DNA from: Vreelandella nanhaiensis
GTDB taxonomy: Bacteria > Pseudomonadota > Gammaproteobacteria > Pseudomonadales > Halomonadaceae
Direction of reading: 5' to 3'
NCBI RefSeq assembly: GCF_003990185.1
Contig: NZ_RZHF01000008.1
Coordinates: 1 to 64,000, forward strand
Length of the DNA stretch: 64,000 nucleotides
The stretch's first letter is position 1; each line of letters starts with the position of its first letter. The notes beneath the pieces were generated by a model that did no database searches, was not told the origin of the DNA, and saw only the letters and a program-made list of their open reading frames with translations. The position numbers were made by a program, and so were the translations under genes. Positions 35,186 to 44,568 of this stretch are shown in pieces.

Positions 35186-36892
35186 ATGGACGCGATCTAT
35201 ACCTTCTTTTTAGTAGGCGGTTCCCTAATGGCGCTTAGTATATTAGCGAGCCGCCTTTCCTCGCTCATGGGCGTTCCTCTACTGCTTATCTTCCTGGGGC
35301 TGGGAATGCTTGCCGGTGAAGAAGGCCTGTTGGGCTTGGTGTTTGACGATTATTCGATGGCTTTCACCATAGGCCATCTTGCCCTTGCCATGATTTTGCT
35401 TGATGGCGGCTTGCGCACTCGTCTCAAAACTTTTCGGGTAGGTTTCAAGCCAGCGCTTTCGCTGGCAACGCTCGGGGTGTTTATCACCAGCGCGATCGTT
35501 GGCTTGATTGCCATGTGGATATTCAACTTAACTCTGGTGCAGGGGCTATTGGTAGGGGCTATCGTGGGCTCTACGGACGCCGCTGCTGTTTTCTCCATGC
35601 TGAGCGGTCGGGGTGTCAATCTCAATGAGCGGGTAGGCGCGACGCTTGAAATTGAGTCAGGTACCAACGACCCGATGGCCATCTTCCTTACCTTGATGCT
35701 TGTGGAGTTTCTGGTTGGCGATATCGGTGGGCCATTAGAAACCCTGGCGTTCTTTATTTCGCAGTTTGGAATCGGCGTACTGGTTGGAATCGGTGGCGGC
35801 TGGCTAAGTGCCAAGCTGTTGCGCTGGCTCGACTTGGCCCCTGGCCTTTACGCCATGCTGGCGCTTGCACTGGGCTTTAGTATCTTTGGACTGACCAGCG
35901 TGCTGGGAGGCAGCGGGTTCTTGGCTATCTACCTGACCGGGGTAATGATCGGTAACCAGCCAGGTCGCCATTTGAACTTTATTCTTCCCGTGCACGATGG
36001 CCTGGCGTGGCTTAGCCAGATTGGTCTGTTCCTGGTGCTGGGGCTCTTGGTAACACCTAGCCAGCTTTGGGAAGTGGCTTTGCCGTCAGCATTAGTCGCT
36101 CTGGCGCTTATTTTAATTGCTCGCCCGCTCGCCGTACTGATTACCATCAAGCCATTTTTCAAATTCCGCTGGCGAGAAACTTTCTTTATTGCCTGGGTAG
36201 GCTTGAGAGGGGCGGTACCGATTGTGCTGGCCATCTTCCCAGTTATCGGGGGGGTCGAGAATGCCTCGCTCTATTTCAACGTGGCCTTTGCCGTTGTGCT
36301 GATGTCGCTATTGATTCAGGGCGGCTCGCTTACGTTAATGGCCCGCTGGTTAAAGGTTGAAGTGCCTATAGGTACAACGCCAAATCGCCGGGGGCCGCTG
36401 GGCATCCTGCCTGATAACGATTTTGAGATGTTTGTTTACGTGATTGAGAACCAGGATCTGGAAGATGTACCCATCCGCCTGCTGCGTTTCCCATCCGGCG
36501 CGCTGATCTCTGCCCTGTTTCGTAACCATGCCATGCTACATCCCAAGGGCAGTACCCGTTTAAAGATGGGCGATGTGGTTTGTGTCATTGGACGTACAGA
36601 AGATTTATATACGCTGAACCGCCTGTTCAACGGAGATGCCAAGCTTAAACAGGAGCGGGCCTTCTTTGGTACCTTTACGCTTGAGGGCAGTGCACAGATG
36701 AAAGACGTGGCCCAGGCGTATGGTTTAACGCTAAGCCCAGGGGAGCAGGACATGACCCTTGCCGAGTTCGTAGGGCTGCGTGTAGGCGGGCACCCGGTAG
36801 TGGGTGACGATGTGGATTGGCACGGTATTCACTGGGTCGTTAGCGAAATGGAGAAAGGCACGATTACCCGCGTGGGCTTACGATTGTACTAA
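35186..36892 (+). CDS. nhaP2: Potassium/proton antiporter, CPA1 NhaP2 type
   Basis: 568 residues: about twelve membrane helices to residue 395, then a TrkA-C (RCK-C-like) domain and a small CorC/HlyC-like end domain. The transport core has [17 protein letters not shown] and the [19 protein letters not shown] motif with the ion-binding Asn-Asp pair. Such antiporters adjust cytoplasmic potassium and pH, useful to a halophile. Complete, with GGAGAG before the ATG. It lies directly upstream of tRNA-Ser. Confidence 0.95.
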   Translation: MDAIYTFFLVGGSLMALSILASRLSSLMGVPLLLIFLGLGMLAGEEGLLGLVFDDYSMAFTIGHLALAMILLDGGLRTRLKTFRVGFKPALSLATLGVFITSAIVGLIAMWIFNLTLVQGLLVGAIVGSTDAAAVFSMLSGRGVNLNERVGATLEIESGTNDPMAIFLTLMLVEFLVGDIGGPLETLAFFISQFGIGVLVGIGGGWLSAKLLRWLDLAPGLYAMLALALGFSIFGLTSVLGGSGFLAIYLTGVMIGNQPGRHLNFILPVHDGLAWLSQIGLFLVLGLLVTPSQLWEVALPSALVALALILIARPLAVLITIKPFFKFRWRETFFIAWVGLRGAVPIVLAIFPVIGGVENASLYFNVAFAVVLMSLLIQGGSLTLMARWLKVEVPIGTTPNRRGPLGILPDNDFEMFVYVIENQDLEDVPIRLLRFPSGALISALFRNHAMLHPKGSTRLKMGDVVCVIGRTEDLYTLNRLFNGDAKLKQERAFFGTFTLEGSAQMKDVAQAYGLTLSPGEQDMTLAEFVGLRVGGHPVVGDDVDWHGIHWVVSEMEKGTITRVGLRLY

Positions 36893-36907
36893 TTTAGCTA
36901 GAAGGTG

Positions 36908-36935
36908 TTGACTTCCAAAGAAATGTTGGTAATAT
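36908..36935 (+). promoter_or_regulatory. Promoter of tRNA-Ser
   Basis: TTGACT (36908-36913), 16 bases, TAATAT (36930-36935), placing the transcription start a few bases before the tRNA. Confidence 0.65.
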
Positions 36936-36950
36936 ACGCACCCATAAGCC

Positions 36951-37041
36951 GGAGGGATGGCAGAGCGGTTGAATGCACCGGTCTTGAAAACCGGCGTAGG
37001 TGAATAACCTACCCAGGGTTCGAATCCCTGTCCCTCCGCCA
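36951..37041 (+). tRNA. tRNA-Ser (UGA anticodon)
   Basis: 91 nt with encoded CCA. Acceptor stem GGAGGGA pairs with TCCCTCC (37031-37037), the discriminator is G and CCA ends at 37041. The anticodon loop CTTGAAA centres on TGA (36985-36987), the long variable arm (GTAGGTGAATAACCTAC) is typical of class II serine tRNAs, and the T loop is TTCGAAT. The 3' end also acts as the likely attachment site of an old island. Confidence 0.97.
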
Positions 37042-37050
37042 CTTATCTCG

Positions 37051-37082
37051 AAAAGCCCCTGATTCTTCAGGGGCTTTTTCGT
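37051..37082 (+). terminator. Rho-independent terminator of tRNA-Ser
   Basis: AAAAGCCCCTGA (37051-37062), loop TTCT, TCAGGGGCTTTT (37067-37078) with further T. A similar hairpin follows the tRNA remnant near 42270. Confidence 0.92.
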
Positions 37083-38491
37083 TTCTAGGCCTTCGTTTTC
37101 TGCCCAGCATGCCTTCTATTAATTGCACCGGCCTTTTACTGTGTCCAGAGCGCTGCTTTAAAACGCTAGCATCGAAGAGATCTTTCTCAACGTCCATACC
37201 GAAGGTTGCCACGCCATAGGATGTAAAAACTAGTCGATTTTATTCGAGCCAATACGTACATCAAGTTCATTACCGTCATTGTTAACTTTGCCGCTTTCCT
37301 ATCTAGCGGCGTCATGTTTATCGAAACCTACGAAGTTAGCTGTATGGATGGGGAAATAGGGGTTACTTTTTTTATACCTACTTTCGAGTGATCATAAAAA
37401 CAGTACGTTGCCCATAAGCCAATTACCGGTCAGTCGGTTCATGGAATCAATAGCATGTGGATGCGGCTTATTTTGAATTCACTGAGTCCGTTGCAGGTTG
37501 TCGTGTGTTAGAGGTTTCGGTCTTTGTAAATACGCAAGCCCGCTTGTTCCACCCGAAAGAAGCATTTTCCCTAAATCTTATTGATGAAACTACCATCGCT
37601 CAAGAGATTACCAGTGCGGCCGCCGAAACCGGAAAGGGGGGGAGCCTAAAGTGTGCGACTTTTCGAAGTCATTGTCCTTCTCGCCCAGCCTTATCATGCT
37701 TTTAGCCAATGTAAAAAACACGTTTATTAGGCTAATAGCAGTTTACGCTTCTATCTGCCTAACACATAAGTGCTAGATATATCATCTTTGGAAGATGATT
37801 TTATCTGATACTTCCCGCAAGTATATATATCAAGCGGTCTCACATCCTTTATAGGAGTGCTTTTAAGCATCCATTTATTTATATTTGTTAAAAATATGAC
37901 ATGGCGTAACATTTATATACAAAGTAATATTTTGTAACCAAAAGTAAATTTAGCGTATCGGCTTCGGAGAATGCCATATAAAAACTCCCGGGCGGTAGCG
38001 TGGGAAGAATAGGGAAAATGCGTGAAAAATTAGAAATGCTTCTTCCTTCTTTCTGGATCTTAAAACCAGATTTTCTTGTCGGTTGCTATCGCGTACGAAG
38101 ATGTACCTTTAGCTGGATTCGAGTAATCCAGTCGAAAATGACCACGCCGCTGTAGGGATGGCCAGCCGTTGTTACATCCGCTAGGCAGGATAAAGCGGTG
38201 GAGGCCGAGCAGGCGAAGTATAAGCGAGGCTCCGATATTGATTCCCGGGTACGGGCGATGGATGTAGAAGGGGGTCGTGTAATATATCTTGCAGCGCTAA
38301 GTAATCAGCTTAATAGATTTGGGAGAGATACTGCTGATGTGTTCATTGCAAGCGCTGAAAGGATGGCCTTTGTTTTTTAATTAAATTATCAACAAGGTAA
38401 TACGTCACGTCACTTGGCTAAATCCTCTTCTGCATCGAGATACCGAAAACATTCCAAATTTATGTAACGCCACAATATAAAAAGGATAATC
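37083..38491. other. 1.4-kb gene-poor region at the island's left end
   Basis: No convincing gene. An 82-codon frame at 37457-37705 has no database-like motif and poor start context. A 60-codon frame at 38198-38380 starts with GTG seven bases after AGGA and could be a small or truncated gene. On the minus strand, 37113-37212 reads MATFGMDVEKDLFDASVL, faintly like the start of an IS110-type transposase, but nothing follows it. The stretch 37700-37980 is very AT-rich. The whole looks like decayed mobile DNA. Confidence 0.5.
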
Positions 38492-39181
38492 ATGCTGCGA
38501 CGTGCAAAGCGGGCTTTACTGACAAGACTGTATAGAGAACTCGAGGCAGTGCGGGAAAAACAGGTATTGTCAGGACTTCGGCGGTGTGGCGCTAATGTCC
38601 ATATTAGTTCACCGAGTAAGCTAATCAACCCACAATGTATCTCGGTCGGAGATCATGTCAAACTGGGACCATACAGTCAGCTCGTTGCAATCACTGAGTA
38701 TCCGGGTAATTGGCTTCGGCCGCCCGGTGTCGACGTTGAGATAAAGACGTTCCAACCTTCAATTGTGATAGGCAATAACGTAACTTCCAACAGTATGCTT
38801 CAGGTGTTTGCGCAAGGGCGGGTATCGATTGAAGATAATGTTGGGTTTGGGCCAAATGTGTTTATCAATGACGCATCTCATGGCCTAGGCAGTGTAAATG
38901 TTGCATTTAAGTATCAGCCGCTTTCTGGACCGTATCCAATTACTATAGGAAAGGGGTGCTGGATTGGAGCGAACGTAGTTATTATGCCCGGGGTAAATAT
39001 AGGGATGTATTCTGTAATTGGGGCCAATAGCGTAGTAACTAAAAACATTCCGGCGTACAGCATTGCAGTTGGAGCGCCCGCAAAAGTCATTAAGCAATGG
39101 AATATGGAGGCGCAAACATGGAAGAGATTCGCGCATTCAGCGAGTCATGCGAATGACCGATGCGCGTCTGAAATCAAATAA
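38492..39181 (+). CDS. Hexapeptide-repeat acyltransferase
   Basis: A 229-residue left-handed beta-helix protein. Imperfect hexapeptide repeats run from about residue 45 (INPQCISVGDHVKLGP) to the end; IGKGCWIGANVVIMPGVNIG and YSVIGANSVVTKNIPAYSIA then VGAPAKVIKQW are the classical final coils, and the histidine in FINDASHGLG is a likely catalytic residue. Such enzymes O-acetylate sugars in capsule, LPS or exopolysaccharide. AAGGA is five bases before ATG. It lies alone in the island and may be a remnant of a larger polysaccharide locus. Confidence 0.88.
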   Translation: MLRRAKRALLTRLYRELEAVREKQVLSGLRRCGANVHISSPSKLINPQCISVGDHVKLGPYSQLVAITEYPGNWLRPPGVDVEIKTFQPSIVIGNNVTSNSMLQVFAQGRVSIEDNVGFGPNVFINDASHGLGSVNVAFKYQPLSGPYPITIGKGCWIGANVVIMPGVNIGMYSVIGANSVVTKNIPAYSIAVGAPAKVIKQWNMEAQTWKRFAHSASHANDRCASEIK

Positions 39182-39790
39182 TTAGTGTAGCGCCTGCGGT
39201 ACACGGGGCTCTTGAGTATCGCCAGAATCACCTGTGCTGGCGCCTGAGAACTGAGGCGCTTTCGGATCGATTGTTCACTCCTTGCCACTTCGCGCGATTC
39301 AGCATCAGTGGTCTGTCGGAAGGCCGTACCCTTGGGGATGTGCTGCCGTATCAGGCCATAGATATTCTCGTTAGTCCCTCGTTGCCCAGAGCAGTAGGGA
39401 GACCCAGAAATAGGTCGTTGTTGTCACCACCTTAACCCCTGCCGTCCAGTTTGATGGTCTGAAATGCTCCACAACGGGCTTCAGTAGCTGAACCAAGCCT
39501 TCTTTATAAGCTCTGCGGTAACGTTAAGTAGCCTTAATGCTAGCAGATAGCCGCAGCGCTCCACTAGCATGATCAATCCAGACTGCCTGTGCTCCTTGAA
39601 CATTGTGTTGCCCTCCCAGTGGTCAATAGTGAATTTGTCATCGGCTTCAGCGAAACATTGATCGATACCGCCCGGTAGGGAATCTGAGTCCCGCACTTTT
39701 GGCTTGCGCACGTTGTTTGCTGCGCCGCTTAGGCTGTCGTAAGCACCGGAGCCAAGCAAGATTTTTGCGGTATGAAAGCTTTAATGCGTT
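39180..39790 (-). pseudogene. Decayed IS30-family transposase
   Basis: On the minus strand 39481-39759 encodes DDKFTIDHWEGNTMF and GLIMLVERCGYLLALRLLN, the catalytic-core start of IS30 transposases (DHWEGD, LVER). After a disrupted stretch, the other reading frame at about 39190-39410 gives PYCSGQRGTNENIYGLIRQH and IPKGTAF, the IS30 core around the third acidic residue. The N-terminal DNA-binding part is missing and the frame is broken, so it is inactive. Terminal inverted repeats were not identified. Confidence 0.85.
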
Positions 39791-39847
39791 TTCTCTGAAG
39801 CTCGCCTTTTCAACCGGTAGTGCGTAACCCTAATGTGAGATGCTGAT

Positions 39848-41953
39848 ATGAATACAAAAACACATATTACTGCTACATCCAAGCTCGTAACGGGTATAGA
39901 GGTTCGTGCCCTAGGGAACCAGGTTGCTTCGTATGACGTGTTCGACACAGTATTGACGCGGCTGGTAGGAGCGCCTTCCGCCGTTTTCCTATTGCTCGGG
40001 AGGCGACTCTGCGCCAGTGGGCTTTTAGAATGCACTCCCGCTGCATTTGCAGAGCATCGTAGGGAGGCAGAGCGTCGGGCAAGACGAATAGCTCGTCCGT
40101 ATGATGTAACTCTGGAGACAATCTATCGAGAGATGAGCGATTCTCTAAAAATGTCGGAGAGAGATGCCGAGGCACTGGCTGAGTCTGAGCGTGCGCTTGA
40201 AACCGAGTTGATTCGCGCGACTCCTGGAATGCATACACATATAAATCATGCACGCACACGCGGCAATCGGATTGTATTTCTGTCAGACATGTACTTGAGT
40301 TCAGATTTTCTCAAGGCGCGATTAGCTGATCTGGGGTTATTTCAAAAAGGAGATTCCTGCTACGTGTCATGTGAGACAGAGAAGTCCAAGCGATACGGCG
40401 ATTCTTTCCGGGATATGGCAGAGCGTGAGGCGGTATCGCTGGGAATGATATCGCACATCGGTGACAACTACGGAGCGGATATATTGGCAGCGCGGAAGGC
40501 AGGGATCCGTGCCGAATATTTCGAGCATGCGCACCTGAATAGATACGAGCAGATTCTGGAGACATACTCCGTTGCTACGGATGGCCTGACGTCGGTAATG
40601 GCGGGGGCATCTCGCATGACCCGGCTTTCTGTAGATGCACCGTCTCCGGTGCAGGCTGCGCTTAGGGACGTGTCAGCTGGCGTTATCGCACCGGTACTCG
40701 CTGGATATGTTTTGTGGATTCTGCGACGCGCGAAGCACCTGGGCCTGCGTAGGTTGTACTTCGTTTCGCGCGATGGACAGATTCTGATCGACATTGCACA
40801 GCGTATGTCGAAGAAAATTGCGGGGTTAGACATAGAGCTGAGGTACTTCTACGGTAGCCGCCAAGCACTACGTATCGCAGAACTACGTACAATTGATGAT
40901 GCAGCACTCACATGGATTCTACGGAGAACGGGAGAGCGCTCGGTCCGAAGCTATCTTGCGAGAGTCAATCTCACCCCAGAGGATATACGCGCTTCGCTAT
41001 TGGAGGCTGGGTTTTCCGAACGCGACTGGAGTACGCCCCTTTCTGAGAAATCGCGCAAAGCGCTGGGCGATGTGCTTGTACATGGAACTCCGGCCGAAAT
41101 GATTCTCCAGCGAGCCTCGGATGCTAGGGACTTGTTGATTCGATACGCGCAGCAAGAGGGTATGCTTGATGTTGGGGAATGGGGGCTTGTTGATACATGT
41201 GGTCGGGGCCAGATGCTGAATTCGCTTTCTCAAGTTGTAGTCAAGGCAGGAGCCGTGACGCCTGCAGCATTCTATTTCCAATTGATGCAGGGTGGTGAGC
41301 AGGCCGAGAGCTATTGTCAACGAGAGGCCTATTTTTGCGATGAAAGCCGTCAAAGTGGGTATATTAAAGTAATTCCGGACCTGACACACATAATCGAACT
41401 AGCATGCAGCGGAGATCATGGGCTGGTTCAGGGCTACTCAGAAACGGAAGGGCAGATAGTGCCAGCCCTAAAGGCCGAACAGAATACCGCTGCTATTGAA
41501 GCAGGGCAGCCGTTGCTGAGACAAGCATGTGCAACCTTCGTCGATAGTCTTTTTCTGGATCCAAAAGCTGTTGACCTTGGGGCGGATACACGAGCCGCTA
41601 GTGCAGAGTTGATCAAAAAATTCTGGTATACCCCAGGGAGGTGGGAGGCTAGGGCTTGGGGGGCGATGCCGGTAGAGACAGATCATGCAGGGCTATCTGT
41701 CAGGCCCCTCGCTAGCCCCCTTACGGCACGCGATGTGTGCTTGGCAATTTTTCGTCTGCGCCGTCCTTCCAAAGCGCGTTTATGGCCCCAGGGTTGCTTT
41801 GCAGCTAGTTCTAGTTTGGGCTGTTATGGATTGATCTTGAGAATTGGAGGTAGGTTGGATCGAAACCTGAAGGCTATATTCCGGCGATGGTCATCGCTAT
41901 CAAAAATACCGACCACCAAGCCCCATTCCGTATCGGTTAATCAGCTGAAGTAG
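39848..41953 (+). CDS. HAD-superfamily hydrolase-like protein of COG5610 type
   Basis: 701 residues. The N-terminal HAD domain has the nucleophile motif SYDVFDTVLTR (DVFDT at residues 30-34), FLSDMYLSSDFL and the acidic motif ISHIGDNYGADILAARKAG. From about residue 270 to 620 a second domain of unknown chemistry starts VIAPVLAGYVLWILRRAKHL then GLRRLYFVSRDGQIL and includes WGLVDTCGRGQMLNSL. Such proteins occur in surface-polysaccharide clusters, often beside glycosyltransferases; none is present here. No clear ribosome binding site. Codon and dinucleotide style look less tidy than core genes, in line with transfer. Confidence 0.82.
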   Translation: MNTKTHITATSKLVTGIEVRALGNQVASYDVFDTVLTRLVGAPSAVFLLLGRRLCASGLLECTPAAFAEHRREAERRARRIARPYDVTLETIYREMSDSLKMSERDAEALAESERALETELIRATPGMHTHINHARTRGNRIVFLSDMYLSSDFLKARLADLGLFQKGDSCYVSCETEKSKRYGDSFRDMAEREAVSLGMISHIGDNYGADILAARKAGIRAEYFEHAHLNRYEQILETYSVATDGLTSVMAGASRMTRLSVDAPSPVQAALRDVSAGVIAPVLAGYVLWILRRAKHLGLRRLYFVSRDGQILIDIAQRMSKKIAGLDIELRYFYGSRQALRIAELRTIDDAALTWILRRTGERSVRSYLARVNLTPEDIRASLLEAGFSERDWSTPLSEKSRKALGDVLVHGTPAEMILQRASDARDLLIRYAQQEGMLDVGEWGLVDTCGRGQMLNSLSQVVVKAGAVTPAAFYFQLMQGGEQAESYCQREAYFCDESRQSGYIKVIPDLTHIIELACSGDHGLVQGYSETEGQIVPALKAEQNTAAIEAGQPLLRQACATFVDSLFLDPKAVDLGADTRAASAELIKKFWYTPGRWEARAWGAMPVETDHAGLSVRPLASPLTARDVCLAIFRLRRPSKARLWPQGCFAASSSLGCYGLILRIGGRLDRNLKAIFRRWSSLSKIPTTKPHSVSVNQLK

Positions 41954-42243
41954 TATTGTTCTGGTGTCGATTGCAAGGATGAAAGAAAAGATTGCAAAGA
42001 GAAATGTAGGGTCCGGACTGGCTGGTAGAGGAGTGTTGATCCTGCCCAGTAACCGTGGATAGGAACACTCATTAGCTTACGCAGTTATGGGAAGAAATCT
42101 ATCAGGCTGCCACATAAGGGAAGTAGCGCTGCTGCGTTGAACGCCCCGAATAATATTGGACAGGGATGTCAGCAAAGGGAATAGAGCGAGGTAGTGTGGA
42201 CTCAAAGAAGAATATGATTAGCCCCCAAGCCAGAATTCTCATC
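41954..42243. other. Non-coding stretch at the island's right end
   Basis: 290 bases without a supported gene. An open frame runs from 42166 through the tRNA remnant but lacks a ribosome binding site and conserved motif before the real start at 42415. Confidence 0.5.
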
Positions 42244-42297
42244 CCCTGTTTCTCCGCCAAGTATTATGGAAAAGCCGCTGATTTCAGCGGCTTTTTG
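42244..42297 (+). repeat. tRNA-Ser 3'-end remnant with terminator (putative attachment site)
   Basis: 42244-42259 reads CCCTGTTTCTCCGCCA, 14 of 16 identical to the end of tRNA-Ser at 37026-37041. A hairpin AAAAGCCGCTGA/TCAGCGGCTTTT follows at 42270-42295 with a T tail, at almost the same distance and with the same outline as the tRNA-Ser terminator. The T-loop sequence upstream has decayed and there is no complete tRNA. This is the expected product of integration at a tRNA 3' end. Confidence 0.75.
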
Positions 42298-42414
42298 TTG
42301 TTCGGAGTTTGCCTCTCGATAGAACTAATTGGCAACTGGAATGAGCGATGCGAGCTTTCATCTTGGGTAGTCGCGGCTATGCTTCTAGTATACGCACCGC
42401 TAAGGAGGTGGAAC

Positions 42415-42750
42415 ATGCCATTGCAATGGACTGGACAAGTGACGCTACATATCGTGGACACTATGGAAGAGGCTGTTGTGCGAGGCCAAGATCTTGAATT
42501 GATACAAGCTGGCTTGCGTATTATCAATGATGATGAGGTACTACATGAGTTCGTCTATCGCTATGATGATCCCAGGTTTGAGCTGGTGATCAACGCCGCC
42601 GTCGAGAAGAGCAACGTGGTGATTGATCCGCCTCTTTTAGATGTAAAAGGGGGGACAGAGATAGAAGAGCGGGCTAATACACTAGCTGCGACGTTTCATC
42701 ATGATCCCGATATCGATGACGAGCCTCTGACGCCTGTCTCGAGCAATTGA
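42415..42750 (+). CDS. Small protein of unknown function (111 aa)
   Basis: Starts at ATG 42415, six bases after a perfect AAGGAGG, which settles the start inside a longer open frame. The protein begins MPLQWTGQVTLHIVDTMEEA and continues DLELIQAGLRIINDDEVLHE; it is acidic, soluble and without cysteine clusters, signal or membrane segments. The last 25 residues are rich in Asp, Glu and Pro (FHHDPDIDDEPLTPVSSN). I do not recognise a family. A hairpin follows its stop codon. Confidence 0.65.
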   Translation: MPLQWTGQVTLHIVDTMEEAVVRGQDLELIQAGLRIINDDEVLHEFVYRYDDPRFELVINAAVEKSNVVIDPPLLDVKGGTEIEERANTLAATFHHDPDIDDEPLTPVSSN

Positions 42751-42753
42751 TCG

Positions 42754-42783
42754 ACCCTTGGTCAAGGGTTGGCGACCCTTTTG
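42754..42783 (+). terminator. Terminator with alternative pairing
   Basis: ACCCTT (42754), AAGGGT (42764) and ACCCTT (42775) alternate, so the middle segment can pair with either neighbour. Pairing with the right arm gives a hairpin followed by TT, right after the 111-codon gene. Confidence 0.55.
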
Positions 42784-42992
42784 TAAGCGTCTTTTCTGCC
42801 GAAGCAAGGGAAAAGATCGGGTGTCATTGAAGAAGTCATCACGAAGCGAGTGAGCATTCTTTTGTCAGAGCCAAGGGGAGCTTCTTTAAAATTAGATTGG
42901 ATGGACCGCTAAAATAGTGCGGTGCAAGCAATGCTAGCGAGCCTGGAAGGAACACCTATAGTTCAAAAACACGGATGTTATAGGAGCTAGTA

Positions 42993-43457
42993 ATGTCACG
43001 TTCCATTGAGATTAGCGCCCCGTCGAGAACTATCGATAATATCCTTGAAAGGATCGGGCGCGTGAGTGGTGTTGTTAGTCTATCCCGCCAGAAGAGAGCT
43101 TCCCTGTCCCCGCCGGGGAATGTGCTGACTATTTATGCCACGGACGATGCCACGCGATCGCTGTTAGCCATTCTAGCGGATCTCGACGCCTCAGTGGACG
43201 GAACGATCAGCATGAGCGAACCCACCAGTCTGCTCTCTTCAGAAAATCAACACCTGATCAACAAGGAGTCAAATGAAACGGTCTGGGATGATATGGCCTT
43301 CCTGTTGCGAAAAGATACCAACCTATCTAGCCCAATGGGTAGAGCCTCTCGGTCAAGTTTATCCGCCCTTACTTCTAAACATGAATTGATAGCAGGGCTG
43401 GGCTTTCCTTTGTTCTTGTTGCAAATGTCTTTAGAAAATAACTGCAGTAATAAATAG
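42993..43457 (+). CDS. Possible truncated DUF389-like protein
   Basis: 154 codons. Residues 1-115 (MSRSIEISAPSRTIDNILER, TISMSEPTSLLSSENQHL, ESNETVWDDMAFLLRKDTNL) resemble the cytosolic N-terminal domain of DUF389 membrane proteins. Where those proteins continue into six membrane helices, this sequence turns into an unrelated tail (SSPMGRASRSSLSALTSKHE), so it is probably a truncated fragment. The family match is from memory and moderate. It ends 50 bases before the polyketide synthase gene; no functional link is evident. Confidence 0.5.
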   Translation: MSRSIEISAPSRTIDNILERIGRVSGVVSLSRQKRASLSPPGNVLTIYATDDATRSLLAILADLDASVDGTISMSEPTSLLSSENQHLINKESNETVWDDMAFLLRKDTNLSSPMGRASRSSLSALTSKHELIAGLGFPLFLLQMSLENNCSNK

Positions 43458-43507
43458 AACTTGTCTCTCTGAATTCAAGCAATACAAAGATAGTGAGGAG
43501 CTAGGAA

Positions 43508-44554
43508 ATGAACCCGGCCTACATCAATAACATTGCCTCTGCTGTCCCGGACTTTGATATACATAGTAAGTTTATTGATTACGCACCGCGACTTCTGCCG
43601 GATACGCGCTCAGTCAAAGTCTTTCAACGGATGGCTGAGCGGTCACAGATAGAGCATAGGTATTCGTTTCTTCAACCTCATTTGGATGACGATAAGCTGG
43701 ATGCGGCAAATTTCTATCAAAACGACGCTTTTCCTGGTACTCAGGCGCGCATGGAATTTTACGAACGCTTTGCTTTCACTTTGGCAAAGCGAGCCCTGGA
43801 CCAGCTTGATCTAACCGGCACTACCCACTTGATAACAACAACCTGCACTGGGTTCTATGCACCGGGGCTGGATCATCAATTGATTAAGCATTATGGATTG
43901 CCCGCGAGCATTGAACGCACCACCGTCGGCTTTATGGGCTGTTTCGCCGCGATCAACGCGCTCAAGCTGGCTCGGCATATTGTTCGCTCGGAGCCGCACG
44001 CCAAGGTGCTGGTACTTAATCTTGAGCTCTGCACCCTGCATCTCAAGCCTGCGGGAACGCTTGAAGAGATTTTATCGTTCGCAATTTTTTCTGACGGCTG
44101 CGCGGCAAGTATCGTGTCGGCGATGCCTGCTGGGCTTGAAATACAAAGTTTCAACTCGGATGTTCTGCCGGAAACCGAAGAGTTAATTACATGGCATATA
44201 GGTGACCAAGGCTTCGATATGCACTTATCGGGCAAGGTACCCGGTGCCATTGCCAATAATCTACCGTTTGTAATGAACACGTTGCTGGACGGTGCTAAAC
44301 ACAGTGATATTGCGCTCTGGGCCATTCATCCCGGCGGGCGCACGGTGTTGGATGCGGTAAGGGCGGGGGCAGGGCTTGAGGAGGGAGAGCTTACCGAATC
44401 GCGGGAAGTGCTGAGGAAATTTGGCAATATGTCATCGGCCACCATCATGTTCGTGCTTCAAGGTATGTTGGATAACCCCAAAAAGTCAGGATCTGGCTTG
44501 GCAATGGCGTTTGGCCCCGGGCTAACAGTCGAAAGCATGCGATTCGTTCTTTAG
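43508..44554 (+). CDS. Type III polyketide synthase (chalcone/stilbene synthase family)
   Basis: A 348-residue thiolase-fold enzyme that condenses an acyl-CoA starter with malonyl-CoA units. The catalytic triad is complete: Cys113 in THLITTTCTGFYAPGLD, His274 in ALWAIHPGGRTVLDA and Asn307 in RKFGNMSSATIMFVLQGM; AMAFGPGLTVES corresponds to the GFGPG loop. Bacterial relatives make alkylresorcinols, alkylpyrones or phloroglucinols. It leads a three-gene operon with a methyltransferase 14 bases downstream and a flavoprotein overlapping that. GAGGAG stands before the ATG. The product cannot be predicted, but a methylated, oxidised phenol or quinone lipid is plausible. Confidence 0.95.
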   Translation: MNPAYINNIASAVPDFDIHSKFIDYAPRLLPDTRSVKVFQRMAERSQIEHRYSFLQPHLDDDKLDAANFYQNDAFPGTQARMEFYERFAFTLAKRALDQLDLTGTTHLITTTCTGFYAPGLDHQLIKHYGLPASIERTTVGFMGCFAAINALKLARHIVRSEPHAKVLVLNLELCTLHLKPAGTLEEILSFAIFSDGCAASIVSAMPAGLEIQSFNSDVLPETEELITWHIGDQGFDMHLSGKVPGAIANNLPFVMNTLLDGAKHSDIALWAIHPGGRTVLDAVRAGAGLEEGELTESREVLRKFGNMSSATIMFVLQGMLDNPKKSGSGLAMAFGPGLTVESMRFVL

Positions 44555-44568
44555 GGATAAAGCGAGTT

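Noticed and set aside
37009..37212. 67-codon minus-strand frame overlapping the tRNA-Ser end and its terminator
   Set aside because: It reads through the tRNA and its terminator; only the first 30 codons faintly resemble a transposase start and there is no continuation.
37457..37705. 82-codon frame as a gene
   Set aside because: No ribosome site, no recognisable motif, and it lies in decayed DNA.
42166..42414. N-terminal extension of the 111-residue protein
   Set aside because: It would translate the tRNA remnant and terminator; a perfect ribosome site supports the ATG at 42415.
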